Assembly: GCA_905182835.1 (NCBI GenBank)
Contig: CAJJDI010000006.1
Coordinates: 1 to 64,000 of the forward strand
Length of the DNA stretch: 64,000 nucleotides
Reading direction: 5' to 3'
DNA from: an uncultured Flavobacteriaceae bacterium
Lineage (GTDB): Bacteria > Bacteroidota > Bacteroidia > Flavobacteriales > Flavobacteriaceae
The translations under genes were made by a program, and so were the position numbers. The notes beneath the pieces are model-generated. The model was not told the origin of the DNA. It did not search any database and saw only the letters and a list, made by a program, of their open reading frames with translations. The first letter of the stretch is position 1, and each line of letters starts with the position of its first letter. Shown here in pieces: positions 9,301 to 18,695 of this stretch.

Positions 9301-10526
9301 AAATTAGCTCGGATAGGTTGTTAGTGTTAGACACAAAAGATATCAATAATCCAGTTTATTACGGCACAGCTTTTGTTTCTGGTGATATAATGATAAATGG
9401 TCCAGGAGAAAGATTATCATTTGACGCAAACATTTCAAGTGAAAAAGGGACTGTCTTTAATATACCCTTAAATGATTCTAAGAATTTTACTGAAAACATT
9501 TCATACATAAAATTTGTAAGTAGTACAGATAAAACTGATAATGAAAAGGATTATAAATTTAATAACATTAAAGGAATTGAATTAGACTTCAATCTTAACA
9601 TTAACGAAAATGCAGAAATTGAAATTTTAATAGACAGAACTTCTGGGAGTACTATTAGAGGCTATGGAAATGGAAATTTAATAATGGAAATAAATAACAA
9701 AGGAAAGTTTAATATGTTTGGTGATTTTGTTGTAGATAATGGAAAATATAACTTTGTTTATGCTGGTATTTTAAAAAAAGAATTTGATTTAAAAAGTGGA
9801 GGTAGTCTTTCATGGACTGGAGACCCAATGAAAGCATTTATTAACTTAGAAACATCCTACAGCAAAATTGAAGCTAATCCATCAATCCTGTTAGATAACC
9901 CTGTCAATTTGAGTATTCCAGTTAATGTAAATGTAAATCTTATTGGAGAATTGTTAAATCCATCACCTGAATTTAAATTAGAATTCCCTAATGTTGATTC
10001 TTCTATCAATAATGAATTACAATACCGCTTAAATGACAAAGAAAGCAATCAATTTCAAGCCCTATCGTTGTTAGCAACAGGTTCTTTTCAAAATGACATA
10101 AATTTTAACCAGCAAGCATTGTTTGGAAATCTTGCGGAAAGTGCTGCATCTATTATAAATAATATCTTATTTGATGAAAATGATAAGTTAAAATTTGGGT
10201 TAGATTATCAAATAGGGGAGAATACACCTGATTATCAATCAAATGATGAGTTTGGTGTTACACTATCCACTAGGTTAAGTGAAAATATTTTAATAAATGG
10301 TAAATTAGGTGTGCCTATTGGTGGAGTTAGTGAGACTGTTATTGCAGGAGATTTTGAAATAGAACTAAAACTTAATTCCGATCGAACTTTAACTATGAAA
10401 ATTTTTAATCGCGAGAATACTATTAGAAACTTTGGTGAACAAATTGGTTACACTCAGGGAGTTGGAGTTTCCTATAATGTTGAATTTACAGATTTTAAGA
10501 AATTAATTAAAAAATTATTTAAATAA
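6303..10526 (+). CDS. TamB-like translocation and assembly module protein
   Basis: The protein has 1407 residues: a hydrophobic N-terminal anchor, then a very long run of amphipathic beta-strands (asparagine-, serine- and aspartate-rich), and a C-terminal DUF490/TamB domain with motifs such as GYGNGNLIMEI, GKYNFVYAGIL and LSENILINGKLGVPIGG. TamB-like proteins bridge the periplasm as beta-taco structures and are linked to outer membrane lipid transport or barrel assembly; the exact role in Bacteroidota is unsettled. The only TTG/ATG starts (6303, 6312) leave a short anchor without positive residues. The frame is open from 6234, and the upstream codons would add a lysine-containing N-terminus (KKYNIFSFKS), so the true start may be an upstream AUU or AUC. 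Divergent from tsaD. Confidence 0.88.
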   Translation: MLLMAIVFFFFNRDSIEKKLLVNISSKISTLLKSSVKISDVEFKYNGDLVINSLSILDHRRDTLIYIDRIVTSILTPTNILTSNTKLNSLYLSNGVIKINKYPGDSLTNYQIFFNKIKRDNSQNIENFSLNLKDLNFENFRIELLDNEKKVNQLADFKLKISDFLYSSSKIDLKINNISYVDLYGFDLLDFESEISYNQSRLNIADFSIQSSNSFIKGDLKLSNIKEGSFTNSLVVVDLLDSQVSTNDLKLYYNSIVPNELLTFNSSIKGSLDSLLTGSLDFKFGSNTTAKIKFSISDLLKNIKVNTVLEEFYTNYDDLIKFPDVSNYNLPEFLDSTEFISITGLCDYSNNLLNNKYVVNTNFGRISVDLNLMDFLATSKESSLYGTIKLNDFIFNDFSLFNASVRTSADFILDGSVLPNMTLNTSLSGVIKELYVDDTLFSNILINGTTNNDVFTAKISSENKDLNFDLNSIIDYSENIKNLNIKLDLINFDLGSHNYFNGGLNLNIKGSNIKDLIVDAHLTDSYYTNKERNYFIESLRLSSMFKNGKRIFNVNSPELLTGFIEGGFDIKKLSNYFEESIKYNIYENDFSFVNDSKLCTIFKFDIHNDFINILYPNLTFGKNTLINGVIDEDPANFKLNISSPTIQLNNFTANNVSIAIDNSKEVNNFSLQADNVILSDNNTLKYIHIKKSIINDSTIVKLDFKNNNQYSDEFQADVYYSSVNQKLKFGLINSLIKYRDKDWGLSLDSTSTFDAKNYSLEFNKVKIFNNSEKIFIDVKYVKNSFSQLKLLFDNLSLESLPLNNDKFKLTGNIDGELIYDTESNAESKLIVDNLYLNNYKFGVLDISLNYDSVLKKYNVESTLKNNLKETMNSFGFLFYDGNNTSINIITNFNKFPINSLNIIGKNNVNKIRGDISGFFKIKNNLFSPNITGSLVVNNSGLTVPYTKVDYRFANNSMVKLTDTEFIFDNIAVDESKYNSKGLLNGKVSHNKFKDWFLDLQISSDRLLVLDTKDINNPVYYGTAFVSGDIMINGPGERLSFDANISSEKGTVFNIPLNDSKNFTENISYIKFVSSTDKTDNEKDYKFNNIKGIELDFNLNINENAEIEILIDRTSGSTIRGYGNGNLIMEINNKGKFNMFGDFVVDNGKYNFVYAGILKKEFDLKSGGSLSWTGDPMKAFINLETSYSKIEANPSILLDNPVNLSIPVNVNVNLIGELLNPSPEFKLEFPNVDSSINNELQYRLNDKESNQFQALSLLATGSFQNDINFNQQALFGNLAESAASIINNILFDENDKLKFGLDYQIGENTPDYQSNDEFGVTLSTRLSENILINGKLGVPIGGVSETVIAGDFEIELKLNSDRTLTMKIFNRENTIRNFGEQIGYTQGVGVSYNVEFTDFKKLIKKLFK

Positions 10527-10647
10527 TATTTCCGCAAACGTAATAGTTTCTAAATTATCTCATTTGTTCAGTTATTTTAGCATTTTGACGTATTTATTTC
10601 TTTATTTTCATGAAATGTTTATGTAAATTCACAAATTAATAAATTAA

Positions 10648-11622
10648 ATGAAAAAAATAGCTTTTTTAACTTCAGGAGGTGATGCGCCAGGAATGAATGC
10701 AGTCATTCGTTCAGTTGTGAGATCATGTGCATACCATAATATTATACCAGTAGGTATATATAACGGTTTTGATGGACTTATAAAAGGTGACTTTATTGAA
10801 ATGAATGCAAGAAGTGTAAAAGGCATTTTAAACAAGGGAGGTACAATCCTAAAAACAGCTCGATCAGAAGAATTCAGAACTAAAGATGGTCGAAAAAAAG
10901 CTTATGAAAATGTCAAAAAACAAGATATTGATGGTTTAATTGTAATTGGTGGTGATGGAACATTTACCGGAGGGCTTGTTTTTCACAATGAATTTAAAAT
11001 TCCAATCATTGGTATTCCTGTGACTATAGATAACGATATATTTGGTACATCACATACAATTGGTTACGACACAGCACTAAATACTGTTGTTGAAGTAATT
11101 GACAAAATTAGAGACACTGCTAGTTCCCACAATAGGTTATTCTTTATAGAAGTAATGGGTAGAGATGCCGGGCATATTGCTCTTAATACGGGGATTGGTG
11201 CTGGAGCTGAAGAGATTTTAATTCCAGAAGAAGATTTAGGTCTTGAAAGATTAATTGAATCATTAAAAAGAAGTAAAGCAACTGGAAAATCATCAAGTAT
11301 AGTAGTCGTAGCAGAAGGTGATAAAAGTGGAAAGAGTGTTTTTGAACTTAAGGATTATGTAGAGGAACACTTACCTGGCTATGAAGCTAGAGTATCTGTT
11401 TTAGGCCATTTGCAGCGAGGTGGTTCTCCTTCATGTTTTGATAGAGTGTTAGCTAGTAGAATGGGGGTGAAGGCTGTTGATTCATTATTGGAAAACAAAA
11501 CTAACCTAATGGTAGGTTTAAGTGATGGGTTAATAAAACTAACTCCACTAGACAAAGCTATAAAAGGAAATACAAATATAAACAAGGAACTCTTAAGAGT
11601 TTCAGATATAATGTCAATTTAA
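10648..11622 (+). CDS. pfkA: ATP-dependent 6-phosphofructokinase
   Basis: The protein has 324 residues and phosphorylates fructose 6-phosphate to fructose 1,6-bisphosphate in glycolysis. It shows TSGGDAPGMNA at the N-terminus, GGDGT at 101-105 (G104 points to ATP rather than pyrophosphate as donor), PVTIDND with catalytic D128, MGRDAGHIAL and LGHLQRGGSPS. It stands 9 bases before gapA and is followed by a sugar kinase, so a glycolytic operon is likely. The preceding gap of 121 bases has no clear promoter match. Confidence 0.96.
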   Translation: MKKIAFLTSGGDAPGMNAVIRSVVRSCAYHNIIPVGIYNGFDGLIKGDFIEMNARSVKGILNKGGTILKTARSEEFRTKDGRKKAYENVKKQDIDGLIVIGGDGTFTGGLVFHNEFKIPIIGIPVTIDNDIFGTSHTIGYDTALNTVVEVIDKIRDTASSHNRLFFIEVMGRDAGHIALNTGIGAGAEEILIPEEDLGLERLIESLKRSKATGKSSSIVVVAEGDKSGKSVFELKDYVEEHLPGYEARVSVLGHLQRGGSPSCFDRVLASRMGVKAVDSLLENKTNLMVGLSDGLIKLTPLDKAIKGNTNINKELLRVSDIMSI

Positions 11623-12630
<1,008 letters not shown>

Positions 12631-12643
12631 TACCTATTATTTT

Positions 12644-13498
12644 ATGATTTTAATTGTTGATAGCGGTTCAACTAAAACTGATTGGATTGCAATAAATGAT
12701 AAAGGGGAAATATTATTCCAAACTCAAACTCTTGGATTAAATCCTCAAGTTCTTACTGATTATATTATAGAAGAAAGAATAGTTAATAATTTTGATTTAT
12801 ATCAAAACAGAAAATCTGTCACTAAATTATATTTTTATGGAGCTGGATGTGGTACAGAGCCACCAAGAGTAATGATAAAAGGTGTTTTTCAAAACATATT
12901 CAAGTCATCTGAAATATTAGTTAAAGAAGATACTTTTGCAGCAGTTTATGCTACAGCTGAAATAAATAAAGAATCTATAGTATGTATATTAGGTACGGGT
13001 TCAAATTGCAGTTATTTTGATGGTGTTAATGTAATACAGAAAATCACATCTTTAGGCTATATACTTATGGATGATGGTAGTGGTAATTATTTTGGAAGAC
13101 AACTTTTGAGAGATTATTATTTCAATAGAATTCCTGAGTTAACAGCTAAGAAATTTGAAGAAGATTTTGATCTAGAGGCTGAAACTATAAAGAATCATTT
13201 ATACAAAAAGCCTAATCCAAACACCTATTTAGCTAAATTCGCTAGGTTTCTTATTGAAAACAAGGAAAATAAATATGCCCAGAAACTTATAAAAAAAGGA
13301 ATGAAACTATTTGTTAAACGACAAATATTGCAATTTCCAAATGCAAAGGATTTACCAATTCATTTCACAGGATCTATCGCTTATTATCTAAGAGATGAGT
13401 TAACGCAAGTTCTTAAGAAACATGGTTTAAAGGCAGGTAACATTGTTAAAAGACCTATCGACGGCCTTTTAAAGTACCATATTAACCTTCTTGATTAA
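12644..13498 (+). CDS. BadF/BadG/BcrA-type ATPase, probable N-acetylglucosamine kinase
   Basis: The protein has 284 residues with the ASKHA ATPase motifs of the BadF/BadG family: DSGSTKTDWI at 6-15, ILGTGSNCSYFDG near 115-127, a glycine-rich MDDGSGNYFGRQLL and FTGSIAYYL near the end. Bacteroidota members of this size are usually annotated as N-acetylglucosamine kinases, which phosphorylate GlcNAc from peptidoglycan or chitin. Position directly after pfkA and gapA supports feeding a sugar into glycolysis. The exact sugar cannot be read from the sequence. Its last four bases overlap the convergent RidA gene. Confidence 0.8.
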   Translation: MILIVDSGSTKTDWIAINDKGEILFQTQTLGLNPQVLTDYIIEERIVNNFDLYQNRKSVTKLYFYGAGCGTEPPRVMIKGVFQNIFKSSEILVKEDTFAAVYATAEINKESIVCILGTGSNCSYFDGVNVIQKITSLGYILMDDGSGNYFGRQLLRDYYFNRIPELTAKKFEEDFDLEAETIKNHLYKKPNPNTYLAKFARFLIENKENKYAQKLIKKGMKLFVKRQILQFPNAKDLPIHFTGSIAYYLRDELTQVLKKHGLKAGNIVKRPIDGLLKYHINLLD

Positions 13499-13875
13499 AC
13501 AATTGCTATCATAGATATTTCAACGTTCACTCCTTTAGGGAGCTTAGCTACTTGGACCGTCTCTCTTGCTGGAGCATTATCTGTATTAAAGTAGGAACCG
13601 TAAACATCGTTTATATCATTAAAATCTTCCATTGAAGAAATGAATATCGAACTTTTAACAACATTTTCAAAATCTATATTTGCTGAATTGAGAACTGCTT
13701 TAAGATTAATCATTACCTGATGTGTTTCATCTTTAATGTTATCTAAAATTAACATGCCATTTTTTGGGTTTATTGCAATTTGACCTGAGGTAAAAAACAT
13801 ATTACCTGCCATTACAGCTTGATTGTAAGGCCCTAGTGGTTCAGGTGCATTTGTTGTATTATAGATTTTTTTCAT
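13495..13875 (-). CDS. ridA: RidA family enamine/imine deaminase
   Basis: The protein has 126 residues, the standard size of the trimeric RidA/YjgF fold. Diagnostic segments are PLGPYNQAV at the N-terminus, FTSGQIAINP, VKSSIFISSMEDF, PARETVQVAKLP (the substrate-binding arginine) and VEISMIA at the end. RidA hydrolyses reactive 2-aminoacrylate and related enamines released by PLP enzymes. It ends inside the last codons of the convergent sugar kinase (4-base overlap) and starts 10 bases after the LptD stop, so it may be co-transcribed with LptD. Confidence 0.93.
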   Translation of the reverse strand: MKKIYNTTNAPEPLGPYNQAVMAGNMFFTSGQIAINPKNGMLILDNIKDETHQVMINLKAVLNSANIDFENVVKSSIFISSMEDFNDINDVYGSYFNTDNAPARETVQVAKLPKGVNVEISMIAIV

Positions 13876-13885
13876 TATGTATATA

Positions 13886-16525
13886 TTAAAGTTGTTTATC
13901 CCTTTGTCTTCTTTTATCGTATTTAATATCGCTAAGCATCCCAGATTTTATCCCAACAAAGAAATTCCACTGAGCGTTGGAACTAAAAGGTATCCAACTA
14001 AAATTCATTCTCCAGCTAAGTAAATCTCTTTCAAACCTCAGCTGTGTATACGTAATACCATTATTTTTTAAATCATAACCTGAAGAAGCTCCAACACTCC
14101 ATTTAGGTGAAATATCTAAATCCCCTGAAAACATTATAGAATGTGATGATATTTCTTTTTGATTTCTACTATTATTATAATTCACAGCATACGCAACTCT
14201 TAAGCTCCATGGGATTGTATAATTAAATAATTCACTAGGCACCTCATCTTTGTCAGGCTCATCCTCATCTAAGAATGAACTGTCTGCATAATCTAATGAC
14301 TGGCCAAATAAATCATCATCTCTTCCACCACTTCTTAAAGATTCATTTACAGACCTACTATTTTCCTTTGATTCATTTTTTTCCCCCTTATTAGAAAGAG
14401 AATAATTAAAAGTTAAATTAGCACTTGTTAGCCTAAACAGACTTCCTCCATTAGATACATTAAACTCATTTATTTTATTATTATTGTCATCTAAAGCATA
14501 TGGATCTAAAGTTGCTCCGAAATTTACTGACATTTTGTTATCAAACAATTGAGTCCCGCCAGACAATCTCACAGGACTCCAGTTTAGTGAATCACTAGCC
14601 ATATTGTAGGATGTTGAAAAATTTAAATTATTTAAAATAGTTACTTTTTTAGCTTCTGTATTTGTACTATCTCTATCAGTAATTTTAGCTTCAACATTAT
14701 TACTAACAGACATTCCAATTGAACTAGAGAAGTTGTTATTGGGAGATCCAAATATAGACCCCTCAAATCTTGTATATTCTAATTCTGAAGTAGTTAATCC
14801 ATCTGCATCAATTACTTCGTAAGTTTCATAGTAATTATCAAATGCTGGATTAATGGTGTAGCTAATTGAAGGTCTCATCACATGTCTAATAGCTTGAAGC
14901 TTACTTTCGCTACCAAAATCATACATACCGTAAACCGTTGTTCCAACACTCGATGAAAAATTATATGTTCTAAATGAATCAAACCCATTTAATTCTTGTG
15001 TAATTACTTCATTAGCTTCGTTATCGAATGATTTTGTTATAGTATTAAAGGTCCAAGTTTCTTTGTAATTGGCACTTGTAGATAAGCTTAAGTATTTAAA
15101 TAATTTAAAATTTGTACTTAATGGGACTGAATGCTGAAAACCTGATTTAGCAGATTCAAACATCTCTTTTTTGAAAAATAAGGAATCCGTCGTTTGGATC
15201 CTGTTTTCCCCTCTAACACTATACTGTAAATTCATATTTTGTATGATACCTTTTTTTGTTCCATTTTTAGGAGCAAAAGGAAAAACCCTACTAACACTAC
15301 CCTGAAATGTTGGCAAGGTCATATTAATTGTTTGAGTATTTGTATTTTGAGAGTGTGTTGCAGTTAAACTCATGTTTACTTGGGGTTCACCAATAAATGT
15401 TTTTGAATAAGAGACTGAAGAGGACAGTGTATTATTTAAAAAACTAGACGCATTTAATTGATTAATTGATTGCTGAAAATATTTACTACTACCTAAATTA
15501 ACAGATGCTGAAAATCTAGAATTAGGATTTGATTTCGCATCTTGATTGTGGGACCACCTTAAATTATAAATTGCGCTTTTTGAATAATCTGGAAAACCTC
15601 TTTCACTTTTAATTAAATTCTCATACCTAAAGCTTAAGTTTCCTCTAAACTTATACCTATATGCGTAATTATTTTCTAACCTAAACCCATAACTTCCATT
15701 AGTATAGTAATCTCCTAATATTGCTAAATCAGCATTGTCACTTATAGCCAAATAGTAACCTCCGTTTTGCAGAAAATAACCTCTATCATTTTGTTCGCCA
15801 AAAGAGGGAAAAATCACTCCTGATGTTCTTTTTTTAGTAAGTGGGAAATATCCAAAAGGTAAACCAATAGGTGTAGGAACATTGGCTATATACATATTAG
15901 TAAACCCTGTAATTATTTTTTTACCAGGAACAACTTTTGCGTTTCTTAATAAAAAATAGTACTCTGGGTTTTCAACGTCAACTGATGTTGTAAATTTAGC
16001 CCTATCCATAAAATAAACAGAATCATTCTCTTTTTTAGTTTTTTCTGAAATAATATTCATTCCAGACTGTTCTGTCTTTGAGTTGAAGATTAAAGCTTTT
16101 TTAGTATCTAAATTGAATCGAATTGAGTCAGGTTCAATAATATCGCTACCTTGTTTAAATATTGGAGATTGTGTTAAGGCACCACTAGAATCCTTTATTC
16201 TTCCAGCATATATTTCATTTTTCGAATAATCAATAACTATTTTACCAGATGTGATTTCCATATCTCCATAAACTAACTTAGCATTATTGTATAATGTGAT
16301 TTTTTTTTGGTTAGGGTTTATTGAAACTGTATCTGAGGCTTTGTATACAGCACCACTGTTAAAAAAGTTTTTTTTAACTTGAGTTGTATCAGAACTTACG
16401 CTATCCTTAATTGTTGTATTGGCAGTTTCTATGTTTAAAGAACCATTTTCTTGAGCCATAGAAGAGCTGTTTATAAACATTGTATAACTTAAAGCTAAAA
16501 CTATATTAAGAATAAATTTATGCAA
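13886..16525 (-). CDS. lptD: LptD-like LPS assembly outer-membrane protein
   Basis: The protein has 879 residues: signal peptide (1-24, ending SSMAQ), a periplasmic OstA/LptA-like domain (about 45-200, with LVYGDMEITSGKIVIDY) and a long C-terminal beta-barrel with LptD landmarks such as VPTPIGLPFGYFPLTKKRTS and GVIFPSFGEQNDRGYFLQNG. LptD inserts lipopolysaccharide into the outer leaflet. A low-complexity acidic loop lies near 740-770 (SFLDEDEPDKDEVPS). The start is TTG at 16525: an in-frame TAA lies two codons upstream, and the next ATG would destroy the signal peptide. It is divergent from an amidase gene 90 bases away and ends 10 bases before ridA. Confidence 0.9.
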   Translation of the reverse strand: MHKFILNIVLALSYTMFINSSSMAQENGSLNIETANTTIKDSVSSDTTQVKKNFFNSGAVYKASDTVSINPNQKKITLYNNAKLVYGDMEITSGKIVIDYSKNEIYAGRIKDSSGALTQSPIFKQGSDIIEPDSIRFNLDTKKALIFNSKTEQSGMNIISEKTKKENDSVYFMDRAKFTTSVDVENPEYYFLLRNAKVVPGKKIITGFTNMYIANVPTPIGLPFGYFPLTKKRTSGVIFPSFGEQNDRGYFLQNGGYYLAISDNADLAILGDYYTNGSYGFRLENNYAYRYKFRGNLSFRYENLIKSERGFPDYSKSAIYNLRWSHNQDAKSNPNSRFSASVNLGSSKYFQQSINQLNASSFLNNTLSSSVSYSKTFIGEPQVNMSLTATHSQNTNTQTINMTLPTFQGSVSRVFPFAPKNGTKKGIIQNMNLQYSVRGENRIQTTDSLFFKKEMFESAKSGFQHSVPLSTNFKLFKYLSLSTSANYKETWTFNTITKSFDNEANEVITQELNGFDSFRTYNFSSSVGTTVYGMYDFGSESKLQAIRHVMRPSISYTINPAFDNYYETYEVIDADGLTTSELEYTRFEGSIFGSPNNNFSSSIGMSVSNNVEAKITDRDSTNTEAKKVTILNNLNFSTSYNMASDSLNWSPVRLSGGTQLFDNKMSVNFGATLDPYALDDNNNKINEFNVSNGGSLFRLTSANLTFNYSLSNKGEKNESKENSRSVNESLRSGGRDDDLFGQSLDYADSSFLDEDEPDKDEVPSELFNYTIPWSLRVAYAVNYNNSRNQKEISSHSIMFSGDLDISPKWSVGASSGYDLKNNGITYTQLRFERDLLSWRMNFSWIPFSSNAQWNFFVGIKSGMLSDIKYDKRRQRDKQL

Positions 16526-16536
16526 TGTTTATAATG

Positions 16537-16544
16537 TATTTTTG
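16537..16544 (+). promoter_or_regulatory. Candidate -7 box for the amidase-led operon
   Basis: TATTTTTG matches TAnnTTTG, about 70 bases before the amidase ATG. No TTG at the -33 spacing was found, so this is a half-supported site in the lptD/amidase divergent gap. Confidence 0.35.
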
Positions 16545-16615
16545 AAATGGATTATTATCATAATAATATTTGATAAAGTTACGTATATTTTTTTCAAAAA
16601 TTAATATATAAAAAT

Positions 16616-17686
16616 ATGTCATACTCATATAAATATAATAGAATTTTTAACCCGAGTTTAACAAAATATCTTTTTTTTGTTATTCTTTTATTTAGTATAA
16701 CCGAATTTTACTCTCAAGAGAAATTTAAAATTGTTATTGATGCTGGCCATGGAGGTAAAGATCCAGGAAAACCAACCAAACTTGGTTTTACTGAAAAAGA
16801 AATTGCATTAAAAATCGCATTAAATCTCGGAAAATTACTTGAGAAAGATATATCAAATAAAGTGATATACACCAGAAAAAAAGATGTCTATTTAGGTCTT
16901 AGACAAAGAGCAAAAATTGCGAACTCTGCAGATGCAGATCTATTTATATCAATACATTGTAACTCATTTCATGATTCATCCGTTTCTGGAAGTGAAACTT
17001 TTGTTTTAGGATTACATGCAAATGAGAGAAATTTTAATATAGCTAAGCAAGAGAATGAGGTTATTTTTCTAGAAGAAGACTTTGAAGATAATTATGAAGG
17101 TTACGATCCAAACTCTTCAGAAAGCCTTATCGGACTTACTTTAATGCAGGAAGATTATCTAGATCAAAGCATATTATTAGCCACTAATATTCAAAATAAT
17201 TTTAAAAATAATTTAAATTTAAAAAACAGAGGAGTTAAACAATCCGGATTTTGGGTTTTACATAATACATATATGCCAAGTGTCTTGGTAGAAACAGGGT
17301 TTATAAGTAATCCCAAAGAAGCAGCTTATTTAAACTCTTCTAAAGCTCAGAGAGATATTGCGAATAACATTAATACTGCTGTAATCGAATATAAAGAAGC
17401 TTTAAATATTGGTAATTTAATTTCAGGATTAGAATATGCTAACTCTAATATTACATATAAAGTGCAGATTGCAGCTAGTAAAACAAAAATTGAACTTAAA
17501 TCATATAATTTTAAAGGATTAAGCAACATTTCAAGGTTAAAATCCGTAAAATTATATAAATACTATTATAGTTCATCTAACAGTTTAGAAGAAATGAAAA
17601 GGAAACAAAACTTTGCAATTTCTAAGGGTTTTAAAAATGCGTTTATTGTTGGTTTCGAAAATGGAATTCAAATTAGTATAGATTAA
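16616..17686 (+). CDS. N-acetylmuramoyl-L-alanine amidase (Amidase_3)
   Basis: The protein has 356 residues. A membrane or signal segment spans about 18-35 (LFFVILLFSITEFYSQ). The amidase domain follows with VIDAGHGGKDPG (zinc ligand H45), GFTEKEIAL (E60), FISIHCNSF (zinc histidine) and VLVETGFISN (catalytic glutamate). It cleaves the amide bond between muramic acid and the peptide in peptidoglycan, in the periplasm. A C-terminal segment (about 280-356) with YKVQIAASK and a C-terminal strand resembles a SPOR domain, which binds denuded glycan at division sites. An acidic insert near 145-165 could be a regulatory helix. It is first in a long plus-strand run. Confidence 0.92.
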   Translation: MSYSYKYNRIFNPSLTKYLFFVILLFSITEFYSQEKFKIVIDAGHGGKDPGKPTKLGFTEKEIALKIALNLGKLLEKDISNKVIYTRKKDVYLGLRQRAKIANSADADLFISIHCNSFHDSSVSGSETFVLGLHANERNFNIAKQENEVIFLEEDFEDNYEGYDPNSSESLIGLTLMQEDYLDQSILLATNIQNNFKNNLNLKNRGVKQSGFWVLHNTYMPSVLVETGFISNPKEAAYLNSSKAQRDIANNINTAVIEYKEALNIGNLISGLEYANSNITYKVQIAASKTKIELKSYNFKGLSNISRLKSVKLYKYYYSSSNSLEEMKRKQNFAISKGFKNAFIVGFENGIQISID

Positions 17687-17755
17687 TACATTATAATTTA
17701 ATATTATAAAAAAATTGATTTATTATTTATTAATTTAGAGTCTTAATAAAAAATC

Positions 17756-18685
17756 TTGAAAATCACAAAAGAAATAAGAACAGGAGTATTGGTAATTACG
17801 GGACTAGTAATGACTATTTTTTCATTTAATTATTTAAAGGGAATAAATCTTTTTGAAAAGTCAAGAACTTTTACTGTAGTATATCAAAATGTAGAAGGAT
17901 TAGAACCTTCAAACCCAGTTACAATAAGTGGTTACAAAATTGGTAAAGTTCAGAATATTAATATCAGTAATGATGGGACTAATAAACTTGAAATTAAACT
18001 GTTAATTGATAATGACGTGAAATTTTCTAAAAGTAGTAAAGCAGAGCTATATGAGACTGGATTAATTGGTGGTAAAGCAATAGCTATTATTCCAAATTAT
18101 GATGATAAATCTATTGCATTAGACGGAGATTACTTAATAGGCACAATTAAGCCTGGATTTACCGAATTAGTTAATCAACGACTTTCTCCATTACAAGAGA
18201 AACTAGAGAGTGCAATTAAGAACGCAGATAATGTTATGCTAACTATCAATAGTGTGTTTGATAATGAAACTAAAAATTCTATACAAGAAAGTATTAGAAA
18301 CTTCAAGAATCTCTCAATGTCTCTTAATGAGACAACTGAAAATCTACATTCATTAATATCTGACAATTCTAATTCCATAGATAAATCTTTAAAAAACATT
18401 GAATTAACTTCTGAGAACCTTAGTGTTATAACTGAAAATATTTCAGAAGCTAATATCAAAGATTTAATTAATAATATTAATTCAACAGTTACTGGTTTTA
18501 ATTCAATAATTAATAAAGTAAATGATGGAGAGGGGAGTGTTTCAAAATTTCTAGAAAACGATGCTGTGTTTAATAATTTGGAAAATGCTACCTTAGAATT
18601 AGAAGTATTGATTAACGACATCAAAACTAATCCAAATAGATATGTTCACTTTTCTATATTTGGAAAAAAACCTAAAAAAAATTAA
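17756..18685 (+). CDS. MCE/MlaD family protein
   Basis: The protein has 309 residues: an N-terminal transmembrane anchor (GVLVITGLVMTIFSFNYLKG, about 11-30), an MCE domain (about 35-125, with VEGLEPSNPVTISGYKIGKV and TGLIGGKAIAI) and a long helical tail rich in asparagine and serine to residue 300. MCE proteins form hexameric rings that shuttle phospholipids between membranes, usually with an ABC transporter; no permease or ATPase gene is next to it. The start is TTG at 17756, which places MKITKEIRTG at the N-terminus as expected for the family. The gene follows the amidase by 69 bases and precedes the Fe-S gene by 10. Confidence 0.9.
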   Translation: MKITKEIRTGVLVITGLVMTIFSFNYLKGINLFEKSRTFTVVYQNVEGLEPSNPVTISGYKIGKVQNINISNDGTNKLEIKLLIDNDVKFSKSSKAELYETGLIGGKAIAIIPNYDDKSIALDGDYLIGTIKPGFTELVNQRLSPLQEKLESAIKNADNVMLTINSVFDNETKNSIQESIRNFKNLSMSLNETTENLHSLISDNSNSIDKSLKNIELTSENLSVITENISEANIKDLINNINSTVTGFNSIINKVNDGEGSVSKFLENDAVFNNLENATLELEVLINDIKTNPNRYVHFSIFGKKPKKN

Positions 18686-18695
18686 TTAACAAAGC

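Noticed and set aside
10527-10647. A promoter for pfkA with TTTTGACG and downstream TATTTTCA
   Set aside because: Two mismatches in the -7 box and short spacing; not better than chance in AT-rich sequence.
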